A stretch of 64,000 nt of DNA from Larus michahellis (GCF_964199755.1 NC_133902.1:60085217-60149216), one strand, 5' to 3'; counted from the first letter of the stretch, positions 1 through 13,000 are shown. Notes: generated by a model from the sequence alone, not told the origin. A program made the numbers and translations.

Positions 1-470
1 AACACCCCTGCATCCTGCGCCCCTGCATCCAACACCCCTGCATCCTGCATCCAACACCCCTGCATCCAGCGCCCCTGCATCCAACACCCCTGCATCCTGC
101 ATCCAACACCCCTGCATCCAACACCCCTGCATCCTATACTTTGCATCCTGCACTCCTGCATCCTGCACTCCTGTATCCTGCCTCCTGCATCCTATACTTT
201 GCATCCTGCATCCCTGCATCCAACACCCCTACATCCTGCACCCCTGCATCTTGTACCCTACATCCCGCACCCCTGCATCCTGCATCCTTTAGCCTACACT
301 CCTGCATCCACCCCTGCATCCTGCGCCCCTGCGCCCCTGCACTCTGCATCCTACACAATGCACCCTGCACCACTGCGTCCTGAATCCAATACCTTGCACC
401 CGGCGTCCTGTACCCTGCACCCCTGTGTCCGACACGTTGCTCCCCATACCCTGCACCCCCAGCCCTGGAG
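1..470. repeat. Minisatellite, about 15-bp unit, cut by window edge
   Basis: The stretch is built from variants of a 15-bp unit such as AACACCCCTGCATCC, alternating with TGCGCCCCTGCATCC and shorter 7-bp pieces (TGCATCC). Copies are near-identical at the left edge and decay towards position 470. The array continues beyond the left end of the window, so its full length is unknown. Open frames across it on both strands only reflect the repeat and are not genes. Confidence 0.9.
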
Positions 471-1362
471 CTGGCTGCGCCTGCTTCCCTCACAAGTACG
501 GCACGTTGGGAAAGTCTTGGTCTGATGTTACAGTCTGGGTCCTGCTTGTTCTTCCCTTCGAGCCGCTGCCCCGCGCCCTCCTGCCGTGTCCCGGTCCCAT
601 TTTCCTCGGTCTGAGACAGAGCACGTCTCTCCCCATTAGCAGGGAAATAGCAATTCACATGTTGCCGAAACCCTTAGCGCCAAACACTGTCCTGCGTTTG
701 AAGGTCCTGCTGCTTTGCAATATTTATCAGTTAAGTTTGACAACGCACCTGCCAGCTAAATATCGGGTTTATATTGAGGGGGCTGCATGTTCCCGTGCAG
801 CCCAGCCCCGAGCAGAGGGGTCCCTCCGCGGCCTCGGGGGGAGCAAGCAGAGGGGAGCGGGGACCCCACCGACACAGCCCAGGTCACACGTTGCCTCAGA
901 AAGCCGAGACTGCCTTTTCTTGACATTTAGAAAGGATAAGCGCTCGATTTAAACTGATCCACTTTAGCTAGCCCTCGTGTGTCGGGGATTGCTTTCACAA
1001 AGCAGTGTGACACCCACCAAAAATGTGGGAAATGGGCACAGCAGAGAGTACTTGGCTCTGAAACCTCCCCTTCTGCCCTCGCTGGAGCGTCCCAGCTCCT
1101 GGCCCCCGAAACAAGGACCAGGGCTTGTGGCCAGGCTGCTGGGGGAGGCAGTGGCCGGCGGGGAGCAGGGCCAGCCCCGTGAGCATCCGTCCACCCAGAG
1201 CCGCCAGCCCCGAGCCGGGGGAGCTGCCCACGGCGCCGGGAGATGGGAACGGAGCAGCTGCAGGCGGCAGTGCCCCGGAGGAGCCTGATCTGTGACGATG
1301 GACTCAAGACCGTTCTGCAGCTTTCAGCTGCCCCAGGAGCCTTTTTGCTGAAGTCAGAGAAT

Positions 1363-1432
1363 CCCAGAATCCCAGAGTGGCCGGTGTTGGCAGCAACCTC
1401 TGGAGATCACCTGGTCCAAGCCCCTGCGTGAC
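1363..1432 (-). mobile_element. CR1 LINE 3'-end fragment (reverse)
   Basis: The motif AGAATCCCAGAATCCCAGAG is followed by a short stretch ending in CCTGGTCCAAGCCCCTG. This is the reverse complement of a CR1 3' end, with terminal octamers decayed to AATCCCAG. It is the same subfamily type as the longer copy at 44,050. Only about 70 bp can be recognised. Confidence 0.7.
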
Positions 1433-3337
1433 ATTGGGGGTGAGACTGACGCAGCCTGGCCGGGTCCCTTACGTGGGACTGTAAAGGTCAGGTTAAACAC
1501 GTATCTGCCGTGCAGGAGATGGGGCCACCCAGGGAGCGGGTGGCCTCTGGAGGTCCCTTCAAGCCTGTCCTTCAGGGGCTGCGTGAGGTCCGGATCCCCC
1601 CCCAGGTCAGGTACTGCCAGTCCTCGGGGAGACTGGGGTTGTGACCTGAAAACCGGAGTCAGCAAATAACCACAAAGTCCTGCTTTCATTCCTAACATCC
1701 AGGAAACTGGCCTTCATTTTCAGACCCGGTTGCTGGAGGCTTCCCACAGCCGACAGAGCAACGGCCATGAAGGCGAGGGCGTTGCTGGCTGTGGATAACC
1801 AACTAGGAAATAAGAAACCCCGAATAATCCTGGCAGCAAACATCCATGGCTCATCCGAGGGCTCAGACTCTCTTAGCTTGCTTAGCTGTTTCTTTTTTCC
1901 TTCCACTTTCCTTCCCTCCTGTCCCCTGGGGCTCCCGGTGTGGTCAGTCGTGGGGGGGAGCTGGGGATGTCCCTTCGGCCCTGAGGAAAACCCGGGTCTG
2001 TGCCGAGCTGTGGCAGCGGGGCTGGGACCTCCGGGCTGGAACGGAGCCGTGTGTCCCCATGGCCTGGGAGGCTGCCACGTCCATACCAGGGCACCGGCAC
2101 AAAGGATGCTTTGCACGGGCTTTGCAGCCCGGCCAGGTACGAGCAGGAGTGGATTTCTTCACAAATCAGACCCGCTGCCTTCCCCCAGTGTGAAGGCAGA
2201 GCCAAGGCCACTTTGGGATACTGGGAGGGGGGTGGGCGCGTGGAGAGCTCAGGGGACCCCAGCCGTCGCTCTGCCCAGGGAAGGCTGCGGTGCAGACCCT
2301 GCCCGGCGCCCGCCGCGGCCGCCGGACATCAGCGCTCGGTGTGGCGTCCTCCCGCAGGGCGCATCTCCTCACGGACCGGCAGCTGCTCCCTGCGCCAGCT
2401 TCGCTTCCCCAGTGGTTTTAAGGTGCAGCCCCATGTTGAGTCTCTTGCGTTAATCTGTCCTTAATGGCATTGCACACGCTGGATTTCATTAAGTGCCTTC
2501 GCTTTATCTCCATGCTCGCACCAGCGCTGGTGGGGCTGAGGAACTTGTCGCTGATTTCAGCGGGAAGCGCCTGGTCTCTCCGTGTGAAGCACAGGCCATT
2601 TTCCTGCGGCTATTGGGAGTGAAAATGAAGGCACGGGCTCTCTCTTACCACCGTCCTTGGCATTTCCAGAGCCGGGCTGGGCTCAGCAGCGAGCTCAGCA
2701 CCGGGGGGGATCCTCGGGGTGCAGGGGGGAGCAGAGGATGCTGAGGGTTACGGGGGGTGCGGTGGCCGGGGGGACACAGGGGAGCTGCGTGCTGCTCGGC
2801 TGCAGCCCCCGCAGCCCACCCTCTCCCCACCTTTGCTCCGCAGCCCCAGCTCCGCACCGCGTCCAGCCCCACGCCGGGACCCCCGGGGGCCCCGCAGCCG
2901 AGTTCTGCACGGGGGCAAGCAAGGGGCTCGTGCAGGGCTGCGACCTTCCTGCCATGCGTGTCCATGGAGGAAATAACAAGGGGATAATGTAATTTGCTTA
3001 AATATCACATGGTGGGGTTAGAACACAAAAAAAGTATGTCATCTTTTAGTGCACCTTCTGAGGCTTTTAATTTCCCCGGCTGGTTTCGGTAATGTGCACA
3101 AGGCAATTACACCACAGTCAGAAATTATGGGGATGTAGGAAATAAAGCGGTATGCGCCATTTGAGGAGACCCGGGCAAAGCTGGGGCTGGAGACCAGCTG
3201 GGCAGGCACAGGGGCAGGAACGTCCCCGCTGCTGTCCCTGGAAGCGCTCAGCCCAGGAGTTAAACACGATGGGCACTCAGCGTTCCTCTGCAAGAGTGAA
3301 ACAAATACAGTTTTAATACTTCCTACTTGAAGTTAAA

Positions 3338-3421
3338 GATGTCCCTGCTTACTGCAGGGGGGCTGGACTAGGTGACCTTTAAAGGTCCCCTCCAAGCCAA
3401 CACATTCTGTGATTCTGTGAG
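3338..3421 (+). mobile_element. CR1 LINE 3'-end fragment
   Basis: The segment reads GGGGGCTGGACTAGGTGACC, then AAAGGTCCCCTCCAAGCC, and ends in ATTCTGTGATTCTGTGA. This is the typical CR1 3' untranslated end with its octamer repeat, in forward orientation. The 5' part is missing, as is usual for CR1. Confidence 0.85.
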
Positions 3422-5969
3422 GTCTGAATCCACGTTACATTCAGATCGAGCCCTTCAGACCGAGTTAAACTGCAGGCTCAGACGGTGCATACTGTTTGTC
3501 TACAAATAATTTTCTCGCTTGCATGCATGAAGCACACCTTCTAGTGGCTGATGGCACCAAGAAGGCTTCAGGCAGTCACTGCTCCCCTTCCTAAATTAAA
3601 ATAAATACCTCTCCAAGTCCCCAGGCAGCACTGATCACTGAGGAGCGATGGCCAGCCAGGTGTGCGGAGCTGGGGCCGCCCGTCCCGCTGCAGAGCGCCG
3701 GGGAAATGCCCCGTCCCGCTCCCATGGGAGCGCCAGGGCCGTCAGTAGGGCCCAGGGCACACGGAGCGGGAGGGCAGGAGAAAGCAAAGGGGGTCGGTGC
3801 CCGAAGCTGCCCGTGCGGTGACTGCCTGCCTGCCCAGCAGCCTGTGCCCCAGATCCCGGGGGGATGCTCTGCCTCCAGAGCCGGGTCCAAACCTGTGGAG
3901 CCAGAGGGACAAGGTGGGGTGCGGAGTTGGGGGCTCCGTTTTGGAGCACCCCCCTGCCATGGCGGCTTTACCCTGCCGCGTCCCCACAGCAGGGCAGGGT
4001 GCTTACCCGTGGGGTTTGCCCCCGCCGACGACGTGCACAGCTGCCGAGAGCACGAGCATCATCCGAGCGCTGTGTTTTCATTCCTTTGGGGACACGCAGG
4101 CCGCAGCGCCTTCACACGGGCTGCCCTGACCAAACCTACGTGCGCACAGATAAGTGCTGCGAAGTCTACGAAGAAAGAATGCAGTTTTATACTAATTCCC
4201 TTAATTTATTCACATCAAATGTCAGCGCAGTGTCATATAAAAATCTTTAATGATTTTAAAACAAATGGTCCCTGAGGCAGGAAAATAGTTATAGTGCCAT
4301 TTCTAAAATTAATTTAATTCCTGTGGAATAGAAATAAAAAAAAAAAAAAGTGCCTGCTCAGTTGCATATGCATTACTAATAGTATTAGAATGTATCTGAA
4401 GAGTCTTTTCAGCTGAAATCGCAGAGGGTTTCCCCACCTTTCTGCCAACTCTCTCGACGCGGGGCTGCCGGGAGCAGCTCTCTTGGCTCCCTGCGCCCCG
4501 GAACGCACTCTGAGGGCAGCCCTCGCCGCGCCCCGTGCCACACGCAGCACCCACATTAATTAGTACCTGTTATGTGCTTTACACAGTAGCAGAACCTATT
4601 TTTATTATATTTCTCCGTGACTCATAATAGCGTATCTTCTCTGCCATATGCGCACAAGCCCAGGACAGCATCGCACTGATATTCTGGGCCTGGAATCCTT
4701 CCTCTCGCAAGCTCACGGGAAGATCGCACACGGTCCCGCTCTGCTGCCCGCCGCCCCGCTCAGATGCTGTGGTACCTACTCGCCATATGGCACCTTGGTT
4801 TCACGCTGGGACGCTGCTGGCAGTGGCTCCGGTGGGCAGCCAGCGCCATCTTCGTGCCACCGGTTCCCCCGGTCCTTCTGGCAGGGGGGGCCACGCTGCC
4901 ATCGGCTCCGCCGCGGCTCCGGGAGCAATGTGCCAAGCTCAGGCAGATGGGGAAGCGGCAGGAGCATCGCTGTGGCTGGTGCTGGGATGCTGCAGGTCTG
5001 CCCGGACCCGGGGGCTGGGGACACGGTGAGAGCCCGACCGGCAACGAGCAGCACGAAGGTCTCAGCCCCTTCGCATCAGGGACATGCGCTTCCAGCAGGA
5101 ACCAGGGCAAGGGAGCAAAGACGAGCTTAAGCGAATGTTGTTAAAATTAGGCTCAGCCCAAGGAATCGGCAGCAAAAGCCTCAGCTGGAGCTGCCACAGA
5201 GCGGAGGCTTGGCTGGCTTTTGCGTGACATCTCCACCCGAGCAGCTGGGACCTCTGGGGACACAAGCAATAAATTCAGTGTCAGCACCAAACGTTCGGGT
5301 CGGTCACCATCCCCCCAACCCACGAGTTTATCTCAGAAATCAAGCACTTTTATTTTAAAAACGATACCATGATATTGATTTTTAGATCACTCGTGTACCT
5401 CTCCAAGTCTGAATTTGTCGCCAGACCTCCTGAGCACCCTGAATGAGATGAATTTGGAGCTCATAATCCTTCATGCTGCCTGTTTGTACAAACTTCCTTG
5501 TCTCTCCCCACACTTCCAGAGCCTGACTAATGATTTTTCCCCTTCCCCCAGCCCTCAAATTAGTTACACGCACCTTGGTGGTCCCCCACCAAAGGCAAAA
5601 TAACTCTGATATTTCCAAAGTTTAAAGTGTTTGACTTTGCAACCTAAAAGGACTAATCTTCTGGCTTTTTTAACAAAAGCATCATTTATCCTCTGCAGCT
5701 CAGCCCCTTTAAAGTCAGAAGTTGCCACTGTGGGAGCTGTTGGTTTCCTCCATGGCTCCCGCTGGTTCTCCGCGAAGGGCTAACAGGAAAGTCAGGCAAA
5801 GGAAAAGTTCGTCTTGCCACATTTCTCCACAGAAGCCGAGAAGGGACAGCATCAGAAGGTGCTGCAGAAATTGGCAGCCCCTTCTCCGCTGGAGTTGTAG
5901 GGCAGCTCCGCGTGTGGGGCAGGGATCGCCCCTGCCAGCCCTCCCGGAGTGATGGAGCGATGGACATTG

Positions 5970-6110
5970 GGTTCCCACCAGAGAGAGGGACGTGGGCCCC
6001 TGCTGGAGTGGAAGGATGTGAGTCCCTGCCAGAGCGAGGGATGATTCTATGATTCTGTGTGGGACCCGGAAAGAGCAGAGGGACATGGGTCCCCCCCGGA
6101 GTGGCACAGA
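5970..6110. repeat. Degenerate minisatellite, about 26-bp unit, with CR1-like octamers inside
   Basis: Four or five loosely matching units of the form CCAGAGAGAGGGACGTGG, CCAGAGCGAGGGATGATT and GAGCAGAGGGACATGGG follow each other. ATTCTATGATTCTGTG, the sequence of a CR1 3' terminus, sits at about 6,042-6,057 within the array. Confidence 0.45.
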
Positions 6111-8883
6111 AGGCCCTGCAGCAGCTGGGACACTGGTCTGCACCTTTCCGGCTGAAGTTGAGAAGGTATTTCCGTAGTTTACAGCCTAAGCAGAGAAGGC
6201 AGAGAAGAGCAGCAGCCAGCGGGGAGCCCTGCAACGAGAGGGGCTGTCGGGGGGCTGCTGGCGCACCCACCTCCCGCTTCCCTGGCTGCTGTCAGTCGGG
6301 ATATCGGGACCGGGCTCTCAGCCTGAGGGGAGGCTGGTGTGTCAGGGAGCGCAAGGGCAAGAGTCGGCCATCGTAATTTGCAGCACCTTGAATGCAGAAA
6401 TGTGTCCGCCGTTTGTAAAGCAGTTTTGCTGAAAGGGTTTCTCGGTAATTCCGTGGAACCTGTAACCAAAGGCATCGCTGGGACGCTGCCGTCCGTAGCT
6501 GGGATGACAGGAACGTGCAGTGCTTCTTCAGGCACAGAACAGTGCCCTCCGCCATCCTTTTATCACCCCCAGGGCAGCGCTGGGAGGAGCACAAAGGTGG
6601 GAGAGTTCCTGAAAACTGCCCGTGTGGATAATTAAAATAAAACCCAAACACATGAAATTATGCTCGGTGACTCAGTCCACACACTCCCACTCTCCTCCCA
6701 CACGCCTTCTGATGCTCAGGGAGGAATTAAGCGCTTATGTTTTTTTCATGCTTTGTACTTACGGCTTCACATTCCCTCTCCTTCTGCCCAGCCCAGGCCA
6801 CCTCCAGCGTCGCCGGCGGCTTGGCAAACCTACAGGAGATGCCTTCAGCCGTCCTGGCTGGGCTGGAACCCTTCTGGAGAGGAGTCAAGGCAGCGCAGCT
6901 GCACTTTTAACATAATTATTTTACATTACTTATGGTACTATTTAAAGTACCCAATGCGTATAGGCTTCTTTCAAAAATTGAGAGGTCATTTAACTACCCT
7001 GTGTTTAAAGGAAAACATTTCCAAAGGCATAAAAGTGAGCGAGGTGCCTAAATCACACACACTTTAATTAAGGAAGAGGTAAACAAATCTGTTTAAATAC
7101 ATATAAAAGATCTGCTGTCAGCAATCCAGTGCCCCTATTTCCAGCGCTGCTGTGAAGCGAGCCAAACACCACGACTTTGAATTAGTGGCTGCGCTTAAGC
7201 CGAGGTGCCAGGTTCTAGTTATTAACAGACCCAATAGCATCCACATGACAGTAGATTACATTTCAAATGAAGATTTGACATGTTAATTTCAGCTGTGCCT
7301 TTAAATTTATTCAGTGGAAAATAGAGCAAATGTCCATCTCCAAATACATCGTTAAGCCCGATGTTCTTTGCCTGACTCCTCTTTCCTTTCAGTTCAAAAA
7401 CTGAGCTAAAATGCAGGTGTGCTCCGAAAAGGCTCCAGCCCCAGCCGGCTGAATCGCTTGATTTCACGCGGGACGGCCACTTTGCCCGGCTCCTTTTCAA
7501 CAGAAGCGGATTTCTGAGCTTCCCGGAGGCCTGGGGAGCCGGCAGGGGCGTTTGGCCAGGGCAGCGGAACGCACGTGGTGGGTCCGCGTGACACGGGCAG
7601 CCCCGGAGCCGGGAGCGTGTCTCCTGCCCGCCCTCACCGAGCTCACAGCCCCGAGCACCAGGGACCGCAACAGCACGGGTAACGCCTGCCCAAAGGGATT
7701 TTTAAGTCACTTACGGATCAAATCACCTTCAGTTCTTTGAGAAACCTTTCCGTGCAGGACGAGGCTTGCCAAGGGCCACATGGCTTAGAGCCACAAACTC
7801 TTCTGATCCTGGAACTCCATTGTGGCATCTGCTTATACTCCTCCTTGCAACAGGCCTTGTGCTCCGGGATCTTTTCAAGCATTTTAAAAACTTCTGTCCT
7901 CAAGGTCATCAGCTTCTTCCACACTGGCCGACCTCTGTAGGGTGGGAGTCATTCGTTGGATGTGAACTTCGGGAAGGTCTGAACAAACAGCAGAAACCCT
8001 CAGCGTCCCGCATGGAGGACTGAACACCGTTTCCAAAGCCACCGGTTCCGTCCGCAGGATGTGCGATTCAGGACAATAACGGGGGGTAAGGAGTCAGGGT
8101 GCTGAGCACTGGTGGTGCATTAGCTGGTGAGACATGGAGGGACAATGACAGGCTCTGACGTTGCCTGTGCACAGAAATAAGCTACTGCGGCTGCGCACAC
8201 CCAGTCGCCCCCAGCTTTAGCACTCAGATCTCTCTTGAAGGTAACTTTTGCAAAAACGGCCTGATCCACTTTAACCCAAGCACTGGAACGTGGCACCAGC
8301 CACCACCTGGGAGAGCCCATAAATCCTGGCAGAGCCAGGGCCTTCATAAAACGCAAATTATATTAGATCAAACTTTTTATTATATAAAAAGTTATATTAA
8401 ACCCTTAGAAAAAATTTAAAGATGGCTAAACTTGGGATAAGTGAGAATAGGAAAGCAGTATTGTTTCCGCTCTGTTTAACATTTTTGGACAGAGCAAGCC
8501 AAACCGTGGCAGCCGTCCCAGCCCACAGTTGGGTACAGCAGGCTCAGCTCCGGCACCACCCCACTGAACCCCAGCGGGGTGGGCACGGGGACAGCGCGGT
8601 GGTGGGGGTGCGGTGGCGAGGGGACACTCTTTTGGGGATTTTGGAGGGCCCGCGGGGTACGTGATGGGTCCTGGCGTCCCCAGGCTGGGTGAGTCCTCGT
8701 GTGCCCTGCCTCACAGGCTGAGAAGGGAGAGCAGCAGCCCCGGTGCCGGCACAGCACGGTGTGTCCCTGCAAACGGACCGGGCACGGGACTGCTCTGCTT
8801 AGGCCTTGGTGGTAAAACATGACGGAAACAGCTCACGTCAAGTGAAACAGGAAACAGCAGCACTTATATGTATTTTTTCCCCA

Positions 8884-9016
8884 ACATTGGACACTTTTAA
8901 GATTCGGCTGGACAGGGTGCTGGGCCATCTTGTTGGGACCGTGCTTTTGCCAAGGAAGGTTGGACCATATGATCCTTGAGGTCCCTTCAACCTGGTGTTC
9001 TATGACTCTATGATAT
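8884..9016 (+). mobile_element. CR1 LINE 3'-end fragment
   Basis: The fragment runs from ACACTTTTAAGATTCGGCTG through GGTTGGACCATATGATCC and GAGGTCCCTTCAACCTGG to TTCTATGACTCTATGATA. This matches the last 130 bases of a bird CR1 in forward orientation, including the terminal octamers. Confidence 0.9.
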
Positions 9017-9244
9017 TTAAACCTGTCCTGCAGACAGCGGATAGGCAATTACACCTCAGCTACAAACCTTTCTGATACAGCTAACAGAACGTATGGAAAT
9101 GTGTTTCGTTTCTGTATTTGCCAAGCACGGCTCACCATGGCTCAGTCACTATGAAACCCCAACAGACCTTCCCCCGAGGAACAGTCTGCGAGGACGTGAA
9201 ATCACTGTATTTGCTGTTTGTACCACCGCTTTCCCGGGTTGTGC

Positions 9245-9590
9245 CAGCGGGGGTGCGGTGCGGGGCTGCTGACGGAGCGGTGAGGAGCGGGGGTGGGCGG
9301 GACGGTGCAGAGCGGGGCTGGGGACGGTGGGGAGCGGTGCGGGGCTGGGGCGGTGCGGGGCGGGCGAGCGATGGCGCGGGGCGGGGCTGGTGGTGGAGCG
9401 GCACGGAGCAGAGCGGTGCGGGGCTGGGGTGGTGCGGAGGGGGGCGAGCGATGGCGCGGGGCGGGGCTGGTGCGGGGCGATGCGGGGCGGAGTCGGTGAT
9501 GCAGCGGTGCGGGGCGGTGCGGGGCGGTGTCGGTGCGGGCGGCGGGGCGGTGCGGGGCTGGTGATGGAGCGGCATGGAGCGGAGCGGCGC
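9245..9590. repeat. G-rich minisatellite (GGGGCGGTGC / GGGGCTGGTG units)
   Basis: The plus strand is made of interspersed GGTGCGGGGC, GGGGCTGGGG and GAGCGATGGCGCGGGGCGGG units, with very few C-runs. Larger blocks near 9,365 and 9,447 repeat with a period of about 80 bp. The array merges into CpG-rich unique DNA running to about 9,910, so the whole looks like a CpG island without a recognisable gene. Long open frames through it on both strands are compositional. Confidence 0.8.
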
Positions 9591-10021
9591 GGTGCGGATC
9601 GCGTCCCGCAGCCCCGCGGCCGCGGCCGGGGCTCGGTCGGTGGCGGCAGCTCGCGCTGCCCCCGCCCCGCGCCATCCCGCGGGCAAACGCTCCCCCCGAC
9701 GGCGCCCGCTCCCCGCACCCTCCTCCCGCCCCCGGCCCTGCGGGGGCCCCGCGGCCGCCAGGCCCCCAGCCCCGCCAGGTCCTGCGGGGAGACCGGGAGG
9801 CGCGTCCCGGCGCCGCAAGAGAAACGGCGTTTGCAGCCCCGCGTCAGGGCCGTGGTGCTCCCCCCCGCCGGGGATGCCCACGGGGAGCCCCGGGGCGCGG
9901 GGGGGTTTGCTTCAGTTGCTCTACATCTGCAGTTGTTTTTTCCTCCACGCAACGGAGGGAGGCAACCCGCCCCCACGCCCCGCTGCCTCCCCGCACCACC
10001 CAAACCCATCCTCCTGCCCTG

Positions 10022-10076
10022 TATCACGTCCATGATCTTAAGGTCCCTCCCAACCTCGACGATTGTATGATTCTAC
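10022..10076 (+). mobile_element. CR1 LINE 3'-end fragment
   Basis: The sequence CATGATCTTAAGGTCCCTCC, then CAACCTCGACGATTGTATGATTCTA, is a decayed CR1 3' terminus in forward orientation. Only about 55 bp can be recognised. Confidence 0.75.
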
Positions 10077-13000
10077 GGAGAGCCCTCAGTGCCCTGACGA
10101 GCCTCGCTGGGAGGGATCAGCTGCTCAGTTTATCATCACCGCTGCCATGAAGAACAACTTTAAAATCTCAGTGCCTGGTTGTTTGCTCCTTCCTTCCCAC
10201 GCAGCAGGGCCAGCAGCAAAGGCCTGGTGTGCCTGTTCCTTCCTGCGGTGTGTGATGGGGACGCTCAGGACTTGATTTTGGGTACACCAGGAACAAGACC
10301 AGGAATTCATCTTTAAAATAACCCACGGGCTTTTGAAATTGCTTAGGAAACCATTTTGACTGGCAGGCTCAAAGAGAGTACATTACGTATTACTGATTAC
10401 TTTCCCTGGCTTGCAATAGATTACTGATTATTTTTACTTTCTTATGCATCATGCATGCGAATTGCTCAGCGAGACAATGACAGACTGCCTTATGGCGATC
10501 ACGCAGACTGTCTTTACATGACATATCGTCCCATGGCCATCAAAGTACCAAAACATCGTCACTCATTCTCAGGACAGGGCTGTCAAGCACAGCGACTGCC
10601 TGGGTACCCTGGATTCCAGGGGAGGGTTTTTTTAGATTAATCCATTTCTGTGATCACTCATGTTAAAATATTATATAAGGAATATACATTTGCTGCTATC
10701 AGTTTCTTTACCAATGATAAAAACAGTGTTTTTTGAATATCAAAGTATTGCGTGAGCAATGGAGGGTACACAGCACACCCTGCCTGGTGCCTTCCAGGAG
10801 AGACGGAGCAGGTAACGCCAGGGGAAGGGTTCGGGGAGGAGCGGGGGGCCAGGCACCGCAGCACCCTGGGCACGCGGGCAGAGGCTCCTGCCCTCCCGCA
10901 GCACGGCATCTCCTGCGGGGGGAGGATGCTCAGGGTGCCGGCAGCTGCACTATCTGTGCGGGGATTGAGTGCATCAAACTCGGGGGGGGGTCAAACATCT
11001 GCTCACCACCAGAGAGAGGGAAGTACTGAGGGAAAAACATCCAAGCCCAATCATTCTGGGTTTGTTAACTAACCCTTCTGAACTCCCTGCTAGTTTTGAT
11101 TCCTGCCAAAGTGGAGTCAAAAGGGTGAACAAGATCAGCGACCAAAACATTTCAAGAGCATTTCCAGAAATAGGTACGGTAAGAAGTTTACAAATTCCTA
11201 ACCCTTCCCTTTGCACTGGGAGAGCGATGCTGAGCAGAGCACGGGAGGAACCAGCCTGAGGCACCAACCTGCTTCACTCCTGTGACACGGGAGCGGGCAC
11301 CAAACACACACCCACCTGCTGACGACGTCCCTCTTTTCTTAAAGGAATGTGCTCAGAAGCCAATACAAGAAGTGATTCATTTTAATACGCTTACCCAGCA
11401 GCTTTAGTCCCCAAACAGTAAAGCATTATCCCTCAAAGAGAGATGAAGGAGTAAGCTGGGACGCAGAAGGGAGGCCTTTATCTTTGATTTTATGTAGATA
11501 AAGATAAGCAACGGTACAAGCTTATTTTACCAGAGCTCTGGTGACTGGCTGCACATACTCAGGGAGCAACCAGGGCTTTCCTCCCCCCTGCCAAGGCTCT
11601 CCGCATCCCATCAGGTGTGCCCAGGGAAGGAGCCTGGGCAGGGTGGGGGGCGCCTGGGCAGCCCCAAAACCACGTTGGGAGACATTTGTCTCAATTCCCA
11701 CTGGCCACACAGGCCAGCCGTGTCCCGGTCCCCTCGTATTTGCTGTCATTAACCTGTGTGTGCCCAGTCCTGCTCGTGCAAATATTAGAGGAAAGGTGCC
11801 TTTGGTGCCGGTGCCCGCTGCCAGCGGCAAACAAAGGCGCACGTGGTGGCACACCTGGACCTCGTTCTGTAGAACCAGCACTTGCAACAGCTCTATGAAC
11901 GGTTTTAGCCTTGCAGGCAGGAGACAGAGAGAATAATGTACAGCTGAGGTGAGCTGTCAAGTACCTCAAATATTAAATAATTATATTCAACAGGCTTCGA
12001 ACCCCCTGCCCCGTGAGCTGAGCACAGGCAGAAGGATATATTTACAAAAATCTGGATCCCTCCATGCATTAATCAGGCTGAGGATGAAAGGTTGAACTCT
12101 CCCGCTAATGCATTCATGGCGGGGCCGCCATCCTCGGCGCACAGGGGAAGCAGCGGGTGGGGGTCTTCCCCAACGGCTGGGCTGGGGGCCCCACAGCCAC
12201 CCCCCAGCAAGGATGGGGTCCCCACCCAATCCACAGCCACCCCCGCGCAGGGCTGGGTTCCCCCCTCTGCAGCCATCGCCCCCAGTAGGTATGGGGTCCC
12301 CCACAACCCACAGCCACCCCCCAGCAGGGCTGGGGTCCCCCCTCCCCACAAAAATCTCAAAAGTCTCAAAATCCTGTGCAGAAGGTGACTTTCCCCTCCT
12401 TGGAAGCTGTGCTGGGCAGGAGGAGGCAAGGCTAGCCGGGCATTGCAAAAGCCACCTTCCCTTCTCCGCAGCGTTTCTGCTTCCCACCACATGGATCTCC
12501 TCCCCGCCGCAGAGCAGCCGGTTGGAAAGCTGGACTCTCCTGAAACTCAGAATCCCCAGATCACCCGCCAGTGCTGCCGCTGCCAACGCGCTCGCACTCG
12601 GGGAGCGCTGTCTGTCGCGGCTGGTCTTCTTCGGAGAGAGCCCCAGAGCACACGAACGGCCTCTGCCATCGCCGCTCGACACGGGGAGCATCGCTTGGCT
12701 TCTCCCGCAGGCACCTCCATCCCTTCCCGCACCCAGCCCGGTGCTGGCCCGGTGACCCAGATGCCGGAGGAGCTGCCCACCCCAGACCTGTCCCTGCACA
12801 GTCCCGGGGACACGTACGTGCCTGAGCATGGCCAGGATGCCCAGGACAGGCGTGGGAAATGATGCTCTTCAGGGCCACGAGGAGGAGGAGGAGGATGAGG
12901 AGGCCAACACGGGATGCAGGCGAGGTCCAAGGTTCAGCGGGAGATGCAGGGATGGCACAGGGGGACTGGGACCAGTGGAGGATGCCCAGAGGGTCCCTGC

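Larger units (their letters stand above)
471..8883. other. Intergenic DNA upstream of GALNT5, no gene recognised
   Basis: No open frame here resembles a protein I recognise, and none is flanked by a convincing exon structure. The region alternates GC-rich stretches (about 800-2,950 and 3,600-4,060) with AT-rich ones (about 4,150-4,650 and 6,900-7,400). It holds the CR1 ends listed separately near 1,363 and 3,338, a degenerate minisatellite near 5,970, and a run of 13 A at about 4,337. Confidence 0.6.

Noticed and set aside
134-658. 174-codon minus-strand frame with GCR/DAG repeats
   Set aside because: It is a direct translation of the 15-bp minisatellite.
7718-7924. 68-codon minus-strand frame with a Lys/Glu-rich start and several Cys
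   Set aside because: It looks less compositional than its neighbours, but I recognise no family and see no exon boundaries; a translated search would decide.
9132-10033. Overlapping 250-290-codon frames on the minus strand
   Set aside because: They are Pro/Ala/Arg low-complexity products of the G-rich minisatellite; several frames are open at once, which points to composition.
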